From Trichobilharzia regenti (taxonomy: Eukaryota; Platyhelminthes; Trematoda; Strigeidida; Schistosomatidae), in NCBI GenBank assembly GCA_944472135.2, contig OX235263.1, positions 32,541,379-32,605,378 on the forward strand: a stretch of 64,000 nucleotides of DNA, read 5' to 3'. The notes under the pieces were generated by a model. That model worked only from the letters and a program-made list of their open reading frames with translations, did not search any database and was not told where the DNA came from. This document shows, in pieces, positions 10,374 to 22,190 of this stretch; positions within the stretch are counted from its first letter, which is position 1; the number at the start of each line of letters is the position of its first letter. The translations under genes and the position numbers were made by a program.

Positions 10374-11309
10374 AGGAACTAAATTTACTCTTGGTGATGA
10401 TCGTTACGCATTGATTGTTACTCTTTAAAGGGAGTTTATACATTTAACCAACAACAAACACACATGATAATAGAGAAGATTTGCAATTAATTGTGTTCTC
10501 TGATCTGGTTTGTTTAGTTGCGGAGCTTTTGTCGTCATTTTGGACAACATATTCAGCGCAATTTTTAGCATAAAGTGAACTGCTTTATATTTTCCACGAG
10601 TGAAGATAAAATTATTACCATTTACAAAATAAATTGTATGAACTGTAACAGACATTAACATCGGTCAACAAAGTGGGTGTCCCCTTTGAATCAGAACCTA
10701 GGAACACAAATCAGCCGTGAAAAGATATGATATATATTTTTTCATATCAATGCATATACATAATTGTGGACATCAGTTTGATTGAGATAATGTCGATATT
10801 TCACTCAGAGGAAACACCAAAAGTGCCAGGGAATTCTTAGAAGCCTGATACTCAAACGAATATTCAATTAACAAACACGTTAATATAGACGAAATATGTC
10901 AACTGATAAAAAGTAAATCAGGTGACCAGAAAGTTTAAAATCTAAGTCAACAGAAAATGATCAATACATATGTGAAGATGGTTACCGGAAGACGCGATTC
11001 TATCACTCATGGAAAAAATTAAAATCAGTTCACTTTATGCTAAAAATCGAGCTGAAGATGTCCATAAGGACGATGAAAGCTCCGCAACTAAACCAACCAG
11101 CTCAGAGAACACTACTAATTGCAAATACGCATGATTCCATATGCATAGAAATCACTATATATTCAGTAACAGATTAGACGAGAAATATCAAAGACAAAGA
11201 AATCAGGATATATAACTTCAACTGTACACTATCTGGGTTTCTTTCATAAACTCTGTGGTAAGAAAACAAACAACTGGATTCAGATTACTATCATAGACAT
11301 TAGACAATC

Positions 11310-11605
11310 CAGGCTAACTGACTGAGTCCCATCATAGAACTTTGCACAGAATTGGAGCAGTTCAAGTTACCCCACACTCCATGTAGCACACAAAAGTGGA
11401 GAGAAAAAAGAGACAACAGTTAGTAGAAATGCGAGGGAGAAACAAATATTAGCATGGAAAAACATGAGGGTTCAGTGGATATATGAGAGATCATGAAGAA
11501 TGAATGCATCTGTCTGCCCTAATGACAACGAAGACCATAACTAAGTAGTCAAACCAACTGTCAAATGCTTCATGGACTGCTGACCCCTAGCTAGAGATAC
11601 AAAAC
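11310..11605 (-). mobile_element. Degraded RTE family A 3' end
   Basis: Minus-strand remnant with the block order of 18407-18700: 'agaactttgcacag', 'agcagttcaagt', 'cacactcc...gtagcacacaaa' and 'gaatgcatctgt'. Heavily mutated. Confidence 0.55.
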
Positions 11606-11789
11606 AGTAAGTTGGCGATTAGTCAAATTACCATCACATAACTTCGGTAATGGCAACATGAGTACATATTTTTCATTCAGAAAATACTTTTAGACAATTT
11701 GATTTTACCCAATAGTCACTGATTTAAATAAAAGGATGAAATGATGAACACGTACCAGATTGGTAATCAAGTTCATCAGGAGATATAAA

Positions 11790-12345
11790 GTAGTTAGAAC
11801 ACCAAGACCCACTCTCCAACTCGCCCCTAAGAAAGACGTGTACATCCAGCTTCCCTATATGGGGCATCATAGCTAGACAAAGACTGAACGCTGCTGTTGA
11901 AAAGACTTTTTATGCAGCTAATATCATAATAATAGAGAATGTAAAGCCAATATATCTATCTAAACCCTTTGAACATGCGAAAAATGATGTCACATTCTAT
12001 TGTATTTACCAATTTGAATGTACGTATGGAAATACACACATGTAGGGAGGACTCATCGATCTCTGAAAGTAAAAGCTGGCTTCAGAGCATATTCCTAAAT
12101 GGCTCCAGAAACAAATGGAATCTTTAGAACCTATTAACGATGAGAACAGGAGACCTAGCTCTTCTATTGCGAAACATATTATAGAAACAGGACATAAAAT
12201 TGACATTAACAGATCTTCTAAACCTATCTATAAAACGTGTTTGTGGCGATTCCTAAAGTTTTTGGAAGCCCTAGCAATTAGAAAGTTCAAGCCACCTTTA
12301 TGCGTTCAAAAACAATTTGTCATCACATTAAACCTTCCTTGGTAA
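11790..12345 (+). mobile_element. Penelope-like element, GIY-YIG end (degraded)
   Basis: Broken frames encode the end of a Penelope ORF: FYCIYQFECTYGNTHM (GIY-YIG region, Y-G-N-T in place of ESYIG) and RPSSSIAKHIIETGHKIDIN. The stretch ends in PLCVQKQFVITLNLPW (about 12298-12342), matching the end of the 57-58.5 kb ORF. The RT domain is absent. Confidence 0.8.
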
Positions 12346-12655
12346 ATTTTGTTTTGATACCATAGTAGATGTACTATTGCCTCTCTCATTTGGTTTAGTC
12401 ATCACAATTGTTATTTTGACCTTCAATATGTCCTTTCAACTTGTCTATTTTCTCACCTCTTACCTCTTTACTAATTTCTTCTATGCTCCTCTGACAGTTC
12501 TGTGTCTGATCAGATTGTTCGAAATGTGTTGCGTAAATACATTACACGATTCAGACAAATTACGTCTTCATATTGGTTTATTTAAATTTACAAAGGGAAC
12601 TAATTGTTTTAAAAATGTATTAGCAAAATATAAAAAAATGCAAAGGATTTCTTAC

Positions 12656-12759
12656 CTGATCAAGTGCTGCCGTAATTAGATAATCAAAATATTCCTGTGA
12701 AATCTCATGAAATGTCTTCATCTCAATTGATGAGAGTTCTTTGATTACAAATCGTTCAT
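12656..12759 (-). CDS. PIKFYVE: PIKFYVE exon 18 of window: ATP-binding lysine
   Basis: A 104-base exon (acceptor TATTGGTAG, donor GATCAG|GTAAGA) encoding ERFVIKELSSIEMKTF, then HEISQEYFDYLITAALDQ. The Lys of F-V-I-K is the family's ATP-contacting lysine (F-I-L-K in homologues). The following helix matches S-F-L-x-x-A-P-x-Y-F-x-Y. A CR1-like fragment starts about 90 bases upstream in the intron. Confidence 0.96.
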
Positions 12760-12847
12760 CTACCAATACACCAATATTTATAAAGAATAATTGTTAATAG
12801 CATTCTTAATTAGATACTACAACTGCTATTCACCTCAAAAAAAGTTT

Positions 12848-13975
12848 ATTTCACGGACGATCTAACTGTTTCAATGCCTGTTAACTTCAAGATGGATTGT
12901 ACTAAGATGAACAGCTTTCTATCAGGAGTCAGCAGATAGTCTTCGTCTAATGGTCTTAAACCAAGTCATTCCAAATTTCAGACTGTTAATTTCAGTTTCC
13001 GATGTAAACGAAAGTTAAATGAAGCTGTTGGTTCCTATGACCCTTTCAAAATTGATGATACTGATATAGAAACCAAGCATGAAGTTAAGTATCTCGGATT
13101 AATTCTTTCTTCTGACCTATCCTGGTCTTCCCATGTCTTAGCGATTTCTAAAACAATATTTCCTCTGACTTTTTACATTAAGAAGTTAAGGCACTTAGGC
13201 AAAACCCAATCACTCCTCTTACAGTTTGTCAACTCGTGCATCTTACCTATTCTTCTTTACTGTTCACCTTTATTCTTTCCTTGGTGACCTAAAAAGGACT
13301 ATGTCATACTTTGTAGGACTGTGAAGACTGTTAGTAGGGCGAATGGTGGCATCCCATTGGACCATGTCGTTGATAACGTCATTGATAGACACTTGATTTC
13401 ATGCAACGAATTTGTTAAAGGGATTTTGTCAGTCTGTGAGAATTCACTTTACCCGCAACTTGCACCTTGCGTCTTGTCAGGTAAAACAGCAGGTCATCTC
13501 AAAAGACTTTATGCGTGCACATCTAAGTATAAAATTTCCACGATATGTGCCATTTGGCACGTATTGTATTTGTATTTATAATCCCCTCACTTCTTTTTGT
13601 TGATTTTCTCATAAGTGTAAACATCATTTAAGCTCTGTAATAATTGTTGTTTATTGTTTTCCCCTCACTATGCCATATCAGGAGAACATTAGATTCAATG
13701 CTGCTCTCTAACATGCTAAAATTTCCAATCTGTATCGACAATATTGTTTGAAACAAACCCACTGTTCTCATTATAGGGATTATTATCATTTTGTATTTAG
13801 CACATTTTTGAATTTACTCCTACCGTAAATGTAGACGAATTCAGTGGGCTAATTTTATTTATATTTTGTGTAAATTAGACTCAATATCGTGACAAAACGC
13901 TGAGAATTCCATTGTGTATTATATAAGTACTGCTTTTGGAATAAAGCAGATTAGTATTAATTATTATTATTATCA
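12848..13975 (+). mobile_element. CR1-like non-LTR retrotransposon, 3' part
   Basis: Begins at the RT motif C region (F-T-D-D-L-T-V-S) and continues in shifting frames through KYLGLILSSDLSWSSHV, FVNSCILPILLYCSPLFF and DRHLISCNEFVKGILS. It ends in an ATT/ATC repeat at about 13958-13975. A second copy at 35.85-37.3 kb shares the layout. Stops and frameshifts are frequent. Confidence 0.78.
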
Positions 13976-14424
13976 TTAAAAATAAAGATAACAATTCATT
14001 CATAAGTCAAACTATAGGAATAACATTTGACTTAAAAACCATGTGCATATTTTTGCACTGGCTTATCGACCTTAGTTAATATGTGAAAAGCAGTGATCCT
14101 GAGCTGCTCGCCAGATATCAGTGGGGAACAGAGTGGCTCAAGCCCATAACCAACTAACGGAATTTGAATGGCCTAAACCAGTAATTTACAACTCTCTTTC
14201 GTTCCACTATGAAACAACTCTACAGAGACCCCCCCCCCCTAAAGATCATATGCCGTATCGAGCTGAGGGATTTAAGGTCTTCTGGTGGTCACATTCCTAT
14301 ACAGTCACTAGGTCAAATCAGAATATGCATCTTATTCAGGGGAATTCAATGTTCTAGAAACACTAACAGCAATGCAAGACAATAAGATACAAATCAGTTA
14401 ACCACATGAAATACATTAACGTAC

Positions 14425-14504
14425 CCCGAGTTTTCATAAACAAAGAACCAGATTTACCACCACGTGCATCCCAATGATAGCATCTTGATAAGGATTGTAT
14501 GAAA
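14425..14504 (-). CDS. PIKFYVE: PIKFYVE exon 17 of window: glycine-rich ATP loop
   Basis: An 80-base exon with acceptor ATTTAAAG and donor CGGG|GTACG. It encodes FIQSLSRCYHWDARGGKSGS then LFMKTR. W-x-A-R-G-G-K-S-G is the nucleotide-binding glycine-rich loop of PIKfyve-type kinases. The last G joins AT of the next exon to give the Asp of DERF. It was too short to appear as a long reading frame and was found by the motif and by phase. Confidence 0.96.
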
Positions 14505-15279
14505 CTTTAAATAAAATAATAAAAGTCATGTCAACTAAGTAGACCCATAAGGAAATGTTGATATTTTTTTAGAATATAAGTGGTGATAGATAATTTCAAA
14601 AAAACACTTGTCAGTAGATTCTACATGACTGTATGGTTTTTTGTAGGTCAGACTTCCTGAAGTCATTTACTTCTGTAGAACGATATATCAATGGAGTGAC
14701 GACTGGAATTAAAAACAAATTGTTAGTTATGTCTGGAGTCAAAACAGGAACTTTAATGTTACGCGTCAACTGATCTGCTGATACGCCCCCCCCCCACTTG
14801 ACTTAGATACTAATCACTTCTTAATGATATTTCTATCAACTGTCATATGAATAAGACAGATATATAACTGTTTACTCACTACCAAGCACACTTCCCGCAA
14901 TACCGTGCAGACAGGTTCATGTTAATCTTTAAAACACTATTCTCATAATCTCTTTATTGGCTTCTACTCTTGATAAGTTCATATAACTTTCCGCGAGATG
15001 ATGCAAAATGAAACAGTATTTGACCGACTATTCTATCTATCTGTCAAGCTCTCGGAATATATAACTGATGAGTCAGTCCAGAGTGCGTAATACACAGGAA
15101 AAATGTCGCTTTTCTGTGTGGATAGTATCTACATACGAATGTTATTCAAGCACGTAATTCCCTAGAACTCTTTAACTGGAAGCAGATAAATAAAAGACCA
15201 CCAGCAGACAGGGTGTTTAGGAATCCAACGCACAAATTTAACAAGTTGACTTGAAGGGGTTCGATTAACTTCAAGTTTG
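14505..15279. other. Intron sequence with C-homopolymers nearby
   Basis: No gene or repeat family recognised. A run of 10 C at 14786-14795, with another of 11 C at 14229-14239 in the neighbouring intron, is the only local oddity. Confidence 0.5.
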
Positions 15280-15590
15280 ATTACGAGCTAACGTCAAATA
15301 GAAAGCCACTCAAAACTAGAGAGTACTGGACAGCTACTTCATCTTAGTCTGGAAACTCTTCGGCAGCAGACACCTATGACCCTACCAAAGGTCGAACCCA
15401 GGACCTTTGGCTGACCAGTTAGCCACCAACAGTCACCTAGTAAGCTGAAGGTTCTGAGTTCCGTTCCCGCTTAGGGACATGAGTGCGAACTGATGAAGAG
15501 TCCCAGGTAAGGACGAAACCGCCACCCAGTACCCCTGCCTTTCAATGGTCCTCTAGTTGAAGTCAGTCTATGATCAAACTAGACGTGGGT
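15280..15590. mobile_element. SINE family A inverted dyad
   Basis: Two units head to head. The minus-oriented left half (15290-15420) has CCGAAGA in the hammerhead core position and GAAG. The plus-oriented right half (15430-15570) has ATGAAGA (15493-15499), a perfect GTCC/GGAC stem II, GAAA (15514-15517) and CCCAGTAC for stem I. Both cores therefore miss one or two of the invariant bases. Confidence 0.72.
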
Positions 15591-15894
15591 AATTTGAAAT
15601 AAATATTTCAATCTAAGCATTCATGAATGAATAATCAGAACTTAAAATAATCAACGAAACATCTCGTCAATTTAACACTAAGGCGGATCAACTGAATTGT
15701 GACAATCATTTTCCAATTTAAAGAAATAATCAAGCCTACTATAAAGATACAAAATGATTTATTAATTTATGTAGATGGTTTTTTTAAAGCCATAAAAAAT
15801 TACTTTGACGCAATCAGAAGGATACATACAGTTGAAGAGGTAAGTGAATTGGCCTACGGTAATTTAATTTAATCACGCTGTAAAAGAAGAGCGA

Positions 15895-16390
15895 CTTAAG
15901 CCTCTGCAAGAACTAGCGGTGGATAAATGATTTTCAACATCAATGTCAAGTCGGTCCTTCTATACTGTTCAGAAACGTGCACTGTGTGTCACGAAAAGGA
16001 TTTCCAACAGGCCAATGCAGATTTTCACTAACAACTGCCTTCTCGAGATCCATACTGAAGATCAAATGGCCAAAAAGAATAAGTAACAAAAAACTCTGGC
16101 TGGCTACAAACCAACCAAACTAACCGATCGCTCAACCAGTATGTAGAATAAAATGGAGATGGATCGGGCATACATTGAGGAAACCGCCAGGCCATCGCCT
16201 GAGTTGAATCCCAATAAGAAGCGATGAATAGGTTGTCGGTGCGAGAGTGACATGGATGGGATCGTTGGAAGAAGAGATAAGAGATTATGGGGCGATTGTG
16301 GACCCGGCTGAAGGGGATGGCAGTAAATAGAATAAAGTGGAGATGTGTTGTTGAAGCCCTATATTCCACTCGGAACCTAAGGAAGTAATA
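15895..16390 (+). mobile_element. RTE family B, 3' part
   Basis: Plus-strand degraded copy with 'aatgtcaagtcggtccttctata', 'gatttccaacaggccaatgcag', the KWRWIGHTL region and an ATAATAATAAT tail (16386-16402). Frameshifted throughout. Confidence 0.78.
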
Positions 16391-16589
16391 ATAATAATAT
16401 AATAATTTAATCTATACCTCTATGTTATATTCCAAGCCTTAAAGCCATCAAATGTATGTAAATTCCGTATATTTTGGGCAACATTATTCTACAGAAGTAG
16501 GTTTGCATTACAACTGCTTTTTTTTACATAATGTTAAAATATAATGCTAATAATAATGGTAATAATACAATGAGTAAAATGAATCTTAC

Positions 16590-16686
16590 GTCATATCTCC
16601 ATTGGGCATTACAAGTTGGCGTAAACGGAAAAATTCGGAGGCATAATAAATACAGCAAAAGAAATTAGTCGAGCTATCAGAAAACT
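16590..16686 (-). CDS. PIKFYVE: PIKFYVE exon 16 of window: kinase domain start
   Basis: A 97-base exon (acceptor TTATTTTCCAG, donor ATGAC|GTAAGA) encoding FSDSSTNFFCCIYYASEFFR and LRQLVMPNG. It matches the opening of the PIPKc fold in PIKfyve, F-S-D-x-x-x-K-F-Y-C-x-x-Y-Y-A-x-E-F-x-x-(M/L)-R. An alternative acceptor AG two bases further in would break the phase. Confidence 0.95.
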
Positions 16687-16861
16687 CTGGAAAATAAATT
16701 GAATAACAAAATAGAAATAAGTATATAAAATAATATCTTAGTAATAAATTCAAATTCAAATAAAAAATATATAAATAGTTCTCATAAGGGGAAATCAACT
16801 ATCTAACGTTTTATAGATTTACTTCTGGCATTTTGTAATCGTGAAAGATAGTTATTTTTTT

Positions 16862-17245
16862 TATTGCTTTACATTCCCAGTGGAGGAACATAGGGCTTCA
16901 GGCTAGAGGCTTGAAGTTTCAGTAGCAGTGGTGTTTACCTTTACGGTATGGGGTCACTAGCCTCATGTCCAACCTTCCTTTCTTTCAGGCATAATTTTCG
17001 TCGGCTTTCTATTCTGTTTCTAACTCTGTTATATGTTGAAACTTTTAGAAACAGAATAGAAAGTTTACAAAAATTATGCCTGAAAGAAGAGATCCGCAGA
17101 ATCGTTAAAACGTTGCAACCTTCCCTCTTCACCAGTATTATTATTGGCTTAACAAGGTAGGTGAGGGTGTCGGTTGAGGATCAAACCCCATACGACATGC
17201 ATGGTCGATGAGCATTCTACTACTGTGCCACCAACGCAATGTGAA
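16862..17245 (-). mobile_element. SINE family B interrupted by a foldback insertion
   Basis: The unit spans 'cattcccagtgg' to the tRNA-like head (about 17160-17240). It is split by a 137-base insertion (16979-17115, separate entry). Head B-box is mutated (GGTTTGATCC). Confidence 0.72.
16979..17115. mobile_element. Small foldback insertion with 9-bp direct repeats
   Basis: The insert consists largely of two inverted arms (16980-17023 and 17046-17088) containing ttctttcaggcataatttt and its complement. It is flanked by direct repeats CAACCTTCC (16970-16978 and 17116-17124). Removing the insert and one repeat restores the SINE B sequence seen elsewhere. The family is not recognised. Confidence 0.75.
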
Positions 17246-18393
17246 AGACAGTATTCTTCAGTTATTTAGGAAAGAACTTGGATGGATTAACTGGCATATG
17301 GTTCTACAAGGGCAAATACTATAAACACATACCTCTAATATATAATTTACATCTCACGATGTAATTTGGAGATAGAAATAGATAATTTCTATAGGAGCTT
17401 CTCTTCAATCTACCACTGGATGATTGTATCGCACACAGTTTGAAAAATGTTGAAATGTTGAAATCAACAGTCGAATATTTCCTGTTGTATAAGGTCCATG
17501 CGAACGATACACAATTATGATGGCAAATGTAACACAGGTCATGTATTACACAAGCATTTAACAGCTACTAAAAATTTCCTAAATTCATTCTCATGTTATT
17601 CTTCTTCTTAACAAGAATAACTTATGAGATCTTAAAGGTTTCAATTTGTATTAAATTTTCAGTGGGCAGTACGTAGAAAAACGCCTACCACTGCATGGAA
17701 TAATCAAAAATTTAGTCATATTCTTGACTACCGTTATCTCACTTATTCGCAGCCCTGATGACTGAAGGAATAAAACTTTTTAGAAGAATTTTAGTTACAA
17801 CTGGATATTCATTGACTCAGGGATGAATTAAAATAAAATTCTGCAAACTAAGATTGAATCCATTTGAGACATGGCGAACAAATTTTGAACCATTTAGTCC
17901 ATAAGAAAAAAAACCAAACTCAAACCATTTAGACACAGCCCGATTTATTGAGTAACACCTTTGACTTGAAAAATAATCTAACTCTACCTGTATCTCTCAG
18001 AAGAGTTTCAAGATTTCTTGAAACGTTGAAAGCAGTGTTTTTCCAGTTATTCAGAACTGTTTCGTGGCAAGCTGAAAAAACACGGTCTGAATACTTCGGT
18101 GTGCGCAAATAAAAATTCAGAATGGCATAAGGAGTAATGATGGTGGTTATTCTCCGGTGACAGATCCCTTTGTCTAATTAGGTTCTATAACAGATCAGAA
18201 GTAACATGTATAGCAGAACAGTTGGAAAATGTCAGCATTATTCTTTGAAGAACCAAACCATAAGAGGTATTATTTGCTACGAAAATTTAATATAAGCAAT
18301 CACCATTTAGAAAATATTTTGTAGATACTGAAATCAATCAACGAATCAACAACTTGTATAGTCTTAATAACAAAACAATGGAATGGAATGTCC
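17246..18393. other. Intron sequence, nothing recognised
   Basis: AT-rich intron between the kinase-domain exons at 16.6 and 19.5 kb. No supported reading frame and no family match with other repeats in this window. Confidence 0.45.
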
Positions 18394-18406
18394 GGAATGC
18401 ACATCG

Positions 18407-19247
18407 TCTGTCTGTCTGTTTTCGAAATAGAACTTTGCACAAATGTGCGGAAGTTCAAGTCATCACACTCACTCCTTGTAGTGCACAAAGCAAGAGAAGA
18501 AAGTAGAAGAAATGCACAACAGAGACAGTAAACAGAGGTGTGAGACAAAGGAATAGTAATAACGAAGAACAATATAGTTTCATTGGAAATCATAAGTCAC
18601 AGGGAGTGGATAAATCTGCACCATCACTGAGAACGATTTTGAGCCATGTCACCGATTGTTTCTAACCACTGTTTTTGACCGTTCTGAGGACTCCAACCGG
18701 TCAGGAAGTCTACATCTTCCTACGCGACTGGCTGGCTTAAACTAACTGTTGTGGATTTCATTGACTGATAAAGCCATGTTTTGGTTTGACCACCACTAGG
18801 TCTTTTCCAGTCTGACCCTATGTTAGCTAACATTGTCTGTCGTCGAGGAAGGCGATGGCTAGGCACACATAACACATGTCCTAACCATCTCAGTCGATGT
18901 ATTTTCACAGCCTCGTCGATTGATTTCCCCTCCTTACCTAGCACTCGACGGATGCCTAACCTCAATATTCCTCACCTTATTATACCACTTCGCACGGGAG
19001 ATAGAACGCAGACACCTATGATCAAAGACAGCTAGTCGGGCTTTCCATGTCTTCCACTCTCAGTGGCCAGGTCTCACTCACAGCCATAAAGGAGGACGGA
19101 GCGGACTGATGAGCAGTGCACGCGTCCTTTTGTCGATAGTCGGATATTACGTCTACTAAGCCAGAGACGGCGTAAACTGGCATATGGGAAACTAGCCCTC
19201 TGTATCCATGTGAAGATTTCGTCAGAGATCAACCCGTTGGGGCTGAT
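18407..19247 (-). mobile_element. RTE family A, 5'-truncated insertion with 13-bp TSD
   Basis: Minus-strand 3' part of the family. It encodes EGKSIDEAVKIHRLRWLGHV and GGQTKTWLYQS, followed by a 3' region ending in CAGACAGACAGA. The 13-bp duplication GGAATGCACATCG (18394-18406 and 19248-19260) brackets it exactly. Relatively few differences from 63304-63944 suggest a fairly recent insertion. Confidence 0.93.
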
Positions 19248-19521
19248 GGAATGCACATCGTAGTCAACTCCTATTACTCCAAAACTACCGAAATATGGGA
19301 AAGTGGAGTAGTTTTGGTACTGATACAGAGGTTTGATGCACTAAATTAGATGAAAAGGTTGAGTGTCAACGTCTACTCTTCAAACAGTTTAAAAATTCGT
19401 ATTAAGCCAATATAAAAAAGAAAAGACGTTCAGTTTGAGAATAACATCGATGAACACCTCTTCATTTTACATGAGTCTGCGAAAATACTCACAGTAGGTA
19501 AAGTTTGAACAAAATGCTTAC

Positions 19522-19701
19522 GGATTTTAATATGACGACTTCGAGATACATTTGATTTATCATTTCCCAAGGATGTAGATGATGCAGAATGATGAGCACC
19601 AGTTGGTAAATTAGGTGAATGTGATGATGTCAGTCCTGACAACTTTTGATCTCGAGGTGTAGTTAAGTGTGATGATGTTGGCGCTTTACTGTTGTTAACC
19701 T
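19522..19701 (-). CDS. PIKFYVE: PIKFYVE exon 15 of window: kinase-proximal linker
   Basis: A 180-base exon with acceptor CATATGTTAG. Ser/Thr/His-rich (SSHSPNLPTGAHHSASSTS), ending SRSRHIKI. The donor at 19521 (ATCC|GTAAGC) makes the next codon CAG and gives HIKI-Q-FSDSS, matching the family's H-(I/V)-x-(L/V)-Q-F-S-D strand. A second GTGAGT about 27 bases downstream would put the next exon out of phase or lose the Gln, so I prefer the first. Confidence 0.88.
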
Positions 19702-19914
19702 CTAACATATGAAATCAAAACATAAAACATTAGTATTTTTACAAACTAAAATGATATAAGACATATATATAAAATTTGATATCAATAATCCCGCTATGAC
19801 AAATAAACAAGGCCTTGAATTAGGAACCCACAAATATCAAAGCGATAAAACTAACAGGGAAATAAAGTGAATAAAAGATAACAGTATATAACGACGACCT
19901 GAACCAGAAACAAA

Positions 19915-20740
19915 ATCGGGAAGTCAAGCAGGCATTAGTCCCGAAAGGTATGTCTACGCTTCGCTCTTTCTTAGGAATGATTAGCTGTTGCTCACCTAAG
20001 GAGCTAAAGAGAGTGATGCAGCCACGGAAAAACTGAAAGGTCTCCTCTTTTGGGAATTGTTACCAACACAATATAATCGGAAACTACTCATCTTAGTTTC
20101 AGCTACAGAAGCCAAAGCGATTCCACTGCAAGAATTTCCTGACGGGAAAAAGTACGTCAGCCAGGCAGAAAGATTTGTGGGCGTCTTCAAAAGAGCCATA
20201 CTGAAAGTAAGGGGGGCTAAGCAGGAAACCATATAGAATTTCTTTTTTGTGTATCACATCATTCCATTGGTAGAACAGAGGGAAATCCCTGCAGAACTTC
20301 TGATACGATAAATGCTACGAACGCACCACTACTTCATGTCGCCATCACCATCACATCAAAGAAAAAATAGTGTGGGGTATTTCCACAGGGGAGACTGGGT
20401 CTACGCGCGTGTCCAGCAATGGAGGGAAACAAAATGCGCAGAAATTCTGAGAGAATACCAACATGGAACTCTTATGAACGAGGTTAGAGTCAAACGGGAA
20501 AGGTGGATGAGACATAAGACCAGATACGACATCGACATACCACGCCATCAGAATACGAGCTACCATTGGATCTGATAGCTGAAACTTTCCAACTAACACT
20601 AGTCAATCCAGAACCAAGCCGAGAGAATCCGGAATTCATAAAGGCGATTTTACCTAACCGTTACTTAGGCCGCGAAAGATCCCAGCCAGTACGCCTCCAA
20701 ATCGATCCAAAGAAAAGAGGATACTAAATTATTCGGTACA
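19915..20740 (+). mobile_element. Gypsy-type pol remnant with internal deletion
   Basis: Frames give STLRSFLGMI (end of RT), then ATEAKAIPLQEFPDGKKY (RNase H start), joined directly to QAERFVGVFKRAILKVRG (integrase core end). GYFHRGDWVYARVQQW and a chromodomain-like tail region follow. The jump from RNase H to integrase shows a large internal deletion. Stops interrupt it. Confidence 0.75.
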
Positions 20741-20835
20741 GCTTCTCGATTTTCTTTTGTGAGTATACTATGGGCTTATTCTTGTCCTTCTGTCTATACA
20801 CTGATAGCAACAGTCCACCAGGGTTGATTTGAATC

Positions 20836-21285
20836 TTTCTAGGTCCTCATCAGAGGAGGCGACCAAGTCCTCTTTAAAACGACATGCACTTAATCAGCTC
20901 GAATCAATATAGTCTGACATCACATAACTGGAATTAAATATATCACAAAGGAAATATGCACTTCTGGACCTTCCAGAGGCTATGAGAATACAATTTATGG
21001 CATATGTCGATGAAATCGCTGAAACTAATTCCTCGAAAAAACGAATACAACTGATGAAAGGCTTAGAAAAGCCGAACTCCCGAATGTAGATTTCCTGCTA
21101 ATCCAGAAAGGTACGTCTATAACTTTTCTAGTATGACTCTTGAAAAACTACAACTTGAAGCGTTATCTCTAGGACCTAAGTTTTGCGACTTTCGTACGGA
21201 GATGAGTTAGATTGACACCGATGTACAGTTCGAGAACTTCTATATACAAACAGGGGACTTGGTCGCCTCCTCTGATGAGGACCTA
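20836..21285. repeat. Inverted repeat, 36-38 bp arms
   Basis: Arms at about 20836-20873 (ctttctaggtcctcatcag onward) and 21247-21285 are near-perfect reverse complements. The 370 bases between them encode broken gag-like fragments (EAMRIQFMAYVDEIAETN). Adjacent to the gypsy pol remnant, so this is probably retroelement sequence rearranged by inversion. Confidence 0.6.
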
Positions 21286-21304
21286 GAAAGTATTCTGTAC
21301 AATC

Positions 21305-21545
21305 TTTTCAAGATGAAGTTGGTATGGTGATCGATGTCCAGTCTGGAAATAAAGCAATCAGAATTGGCTCATGTAAAATAACACACACTATTTTATTGAT
21401 CATGATTATACACAAACTGACATAACATTTGGGATTTTTCGAATCATTCGTAATAGTGTGGATATATTCTTTCCGACCATTCCAATCTGTTGTCAGTTGC
21501 ATAGTAGTAGCGATTGTACCCAGCAGACGCAAAACGTTAGTGGGG
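21305..21545. repeat. Unclassified repeat X
   Basis: Shares 'ataaa(g/c)caatcagaattgg', 'attttattgat(c)atgatta' and 'gatttttcgaatcat' in the same order with 61130-61185 plus 62266-62360. The second copy is split by an RTE family B insertion. No coding capacity seen. Confidence 0.55.
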
Positions 21546-21964
21546 TATACGTGATATCCGTGATTACTGTAATCATACGAGCCAGTGCGGTTTTTCTTAT
21601 AGGGGTGATACCACCATATGGGGCTGATTGATTAATTGAATACCACTAGCTGGAAACCAGGTACATGGCTGATTGCCCGAAATGATCGAAATTACTATCC
21701 GGCATTCAGATGACTCAGGTCTGGCTAATAAGCACTACTGGCTGATGTAATAGGCACTCAGCAATTTTACTGAAACCATTGTAAGAAACAAAGGTTATTT
21801 GAGCTTGTCTCACCAATATCTAGTTCTGAATTGTGTGACACACAAGTGTATGTTGTGCATTCAATCAACCAAATACTTATCGTCATGAAGGTGTCCCAAT
21901 GACCATTTTAGTTTATACACTCATTTACTTCTTGTCGAATCGATTACTTGGGTTCCTTTAAAAT

Positions 21965-22190
21965 TCATTTTTTTCTAATTCCTTCAAGTTCCCAGTGGAA
22001 CATAGGGCTTCAAGCTAGAGGCTTGAAGCTTCTGTAGCAGAGTTTATTTGTTACAAGATGGCGTTGCTGGCCTCATACCCAACTTCCCCTCCTTGCCAGT
22101 CTTATTACCGGCTTGTAGGGGTAAAGGAGTGCGCCGGCGGGGAATCAAACCCCATGTGCATGGGGTTTGCAATTAAAATTCATTATTTTG
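21965..22190 (-). mobile_element. SINE family B
   Basis: Body nearly identical in order to 2180-2430 ('gttcccagtggaacatagg', 'gcttgaagcttctgtagcag', 'cctcatacccaact'). The head is truncated after GGTTTGATTCC on the minus strand. Confidence 0.72.

Noticed and set aside
19494..19501. Alternative donor GTGAGT for the exon at 19522-19701
   Set aside because: Using it loses the CAG codon that yields HIKIQFSD and puts the next exon out of phase.
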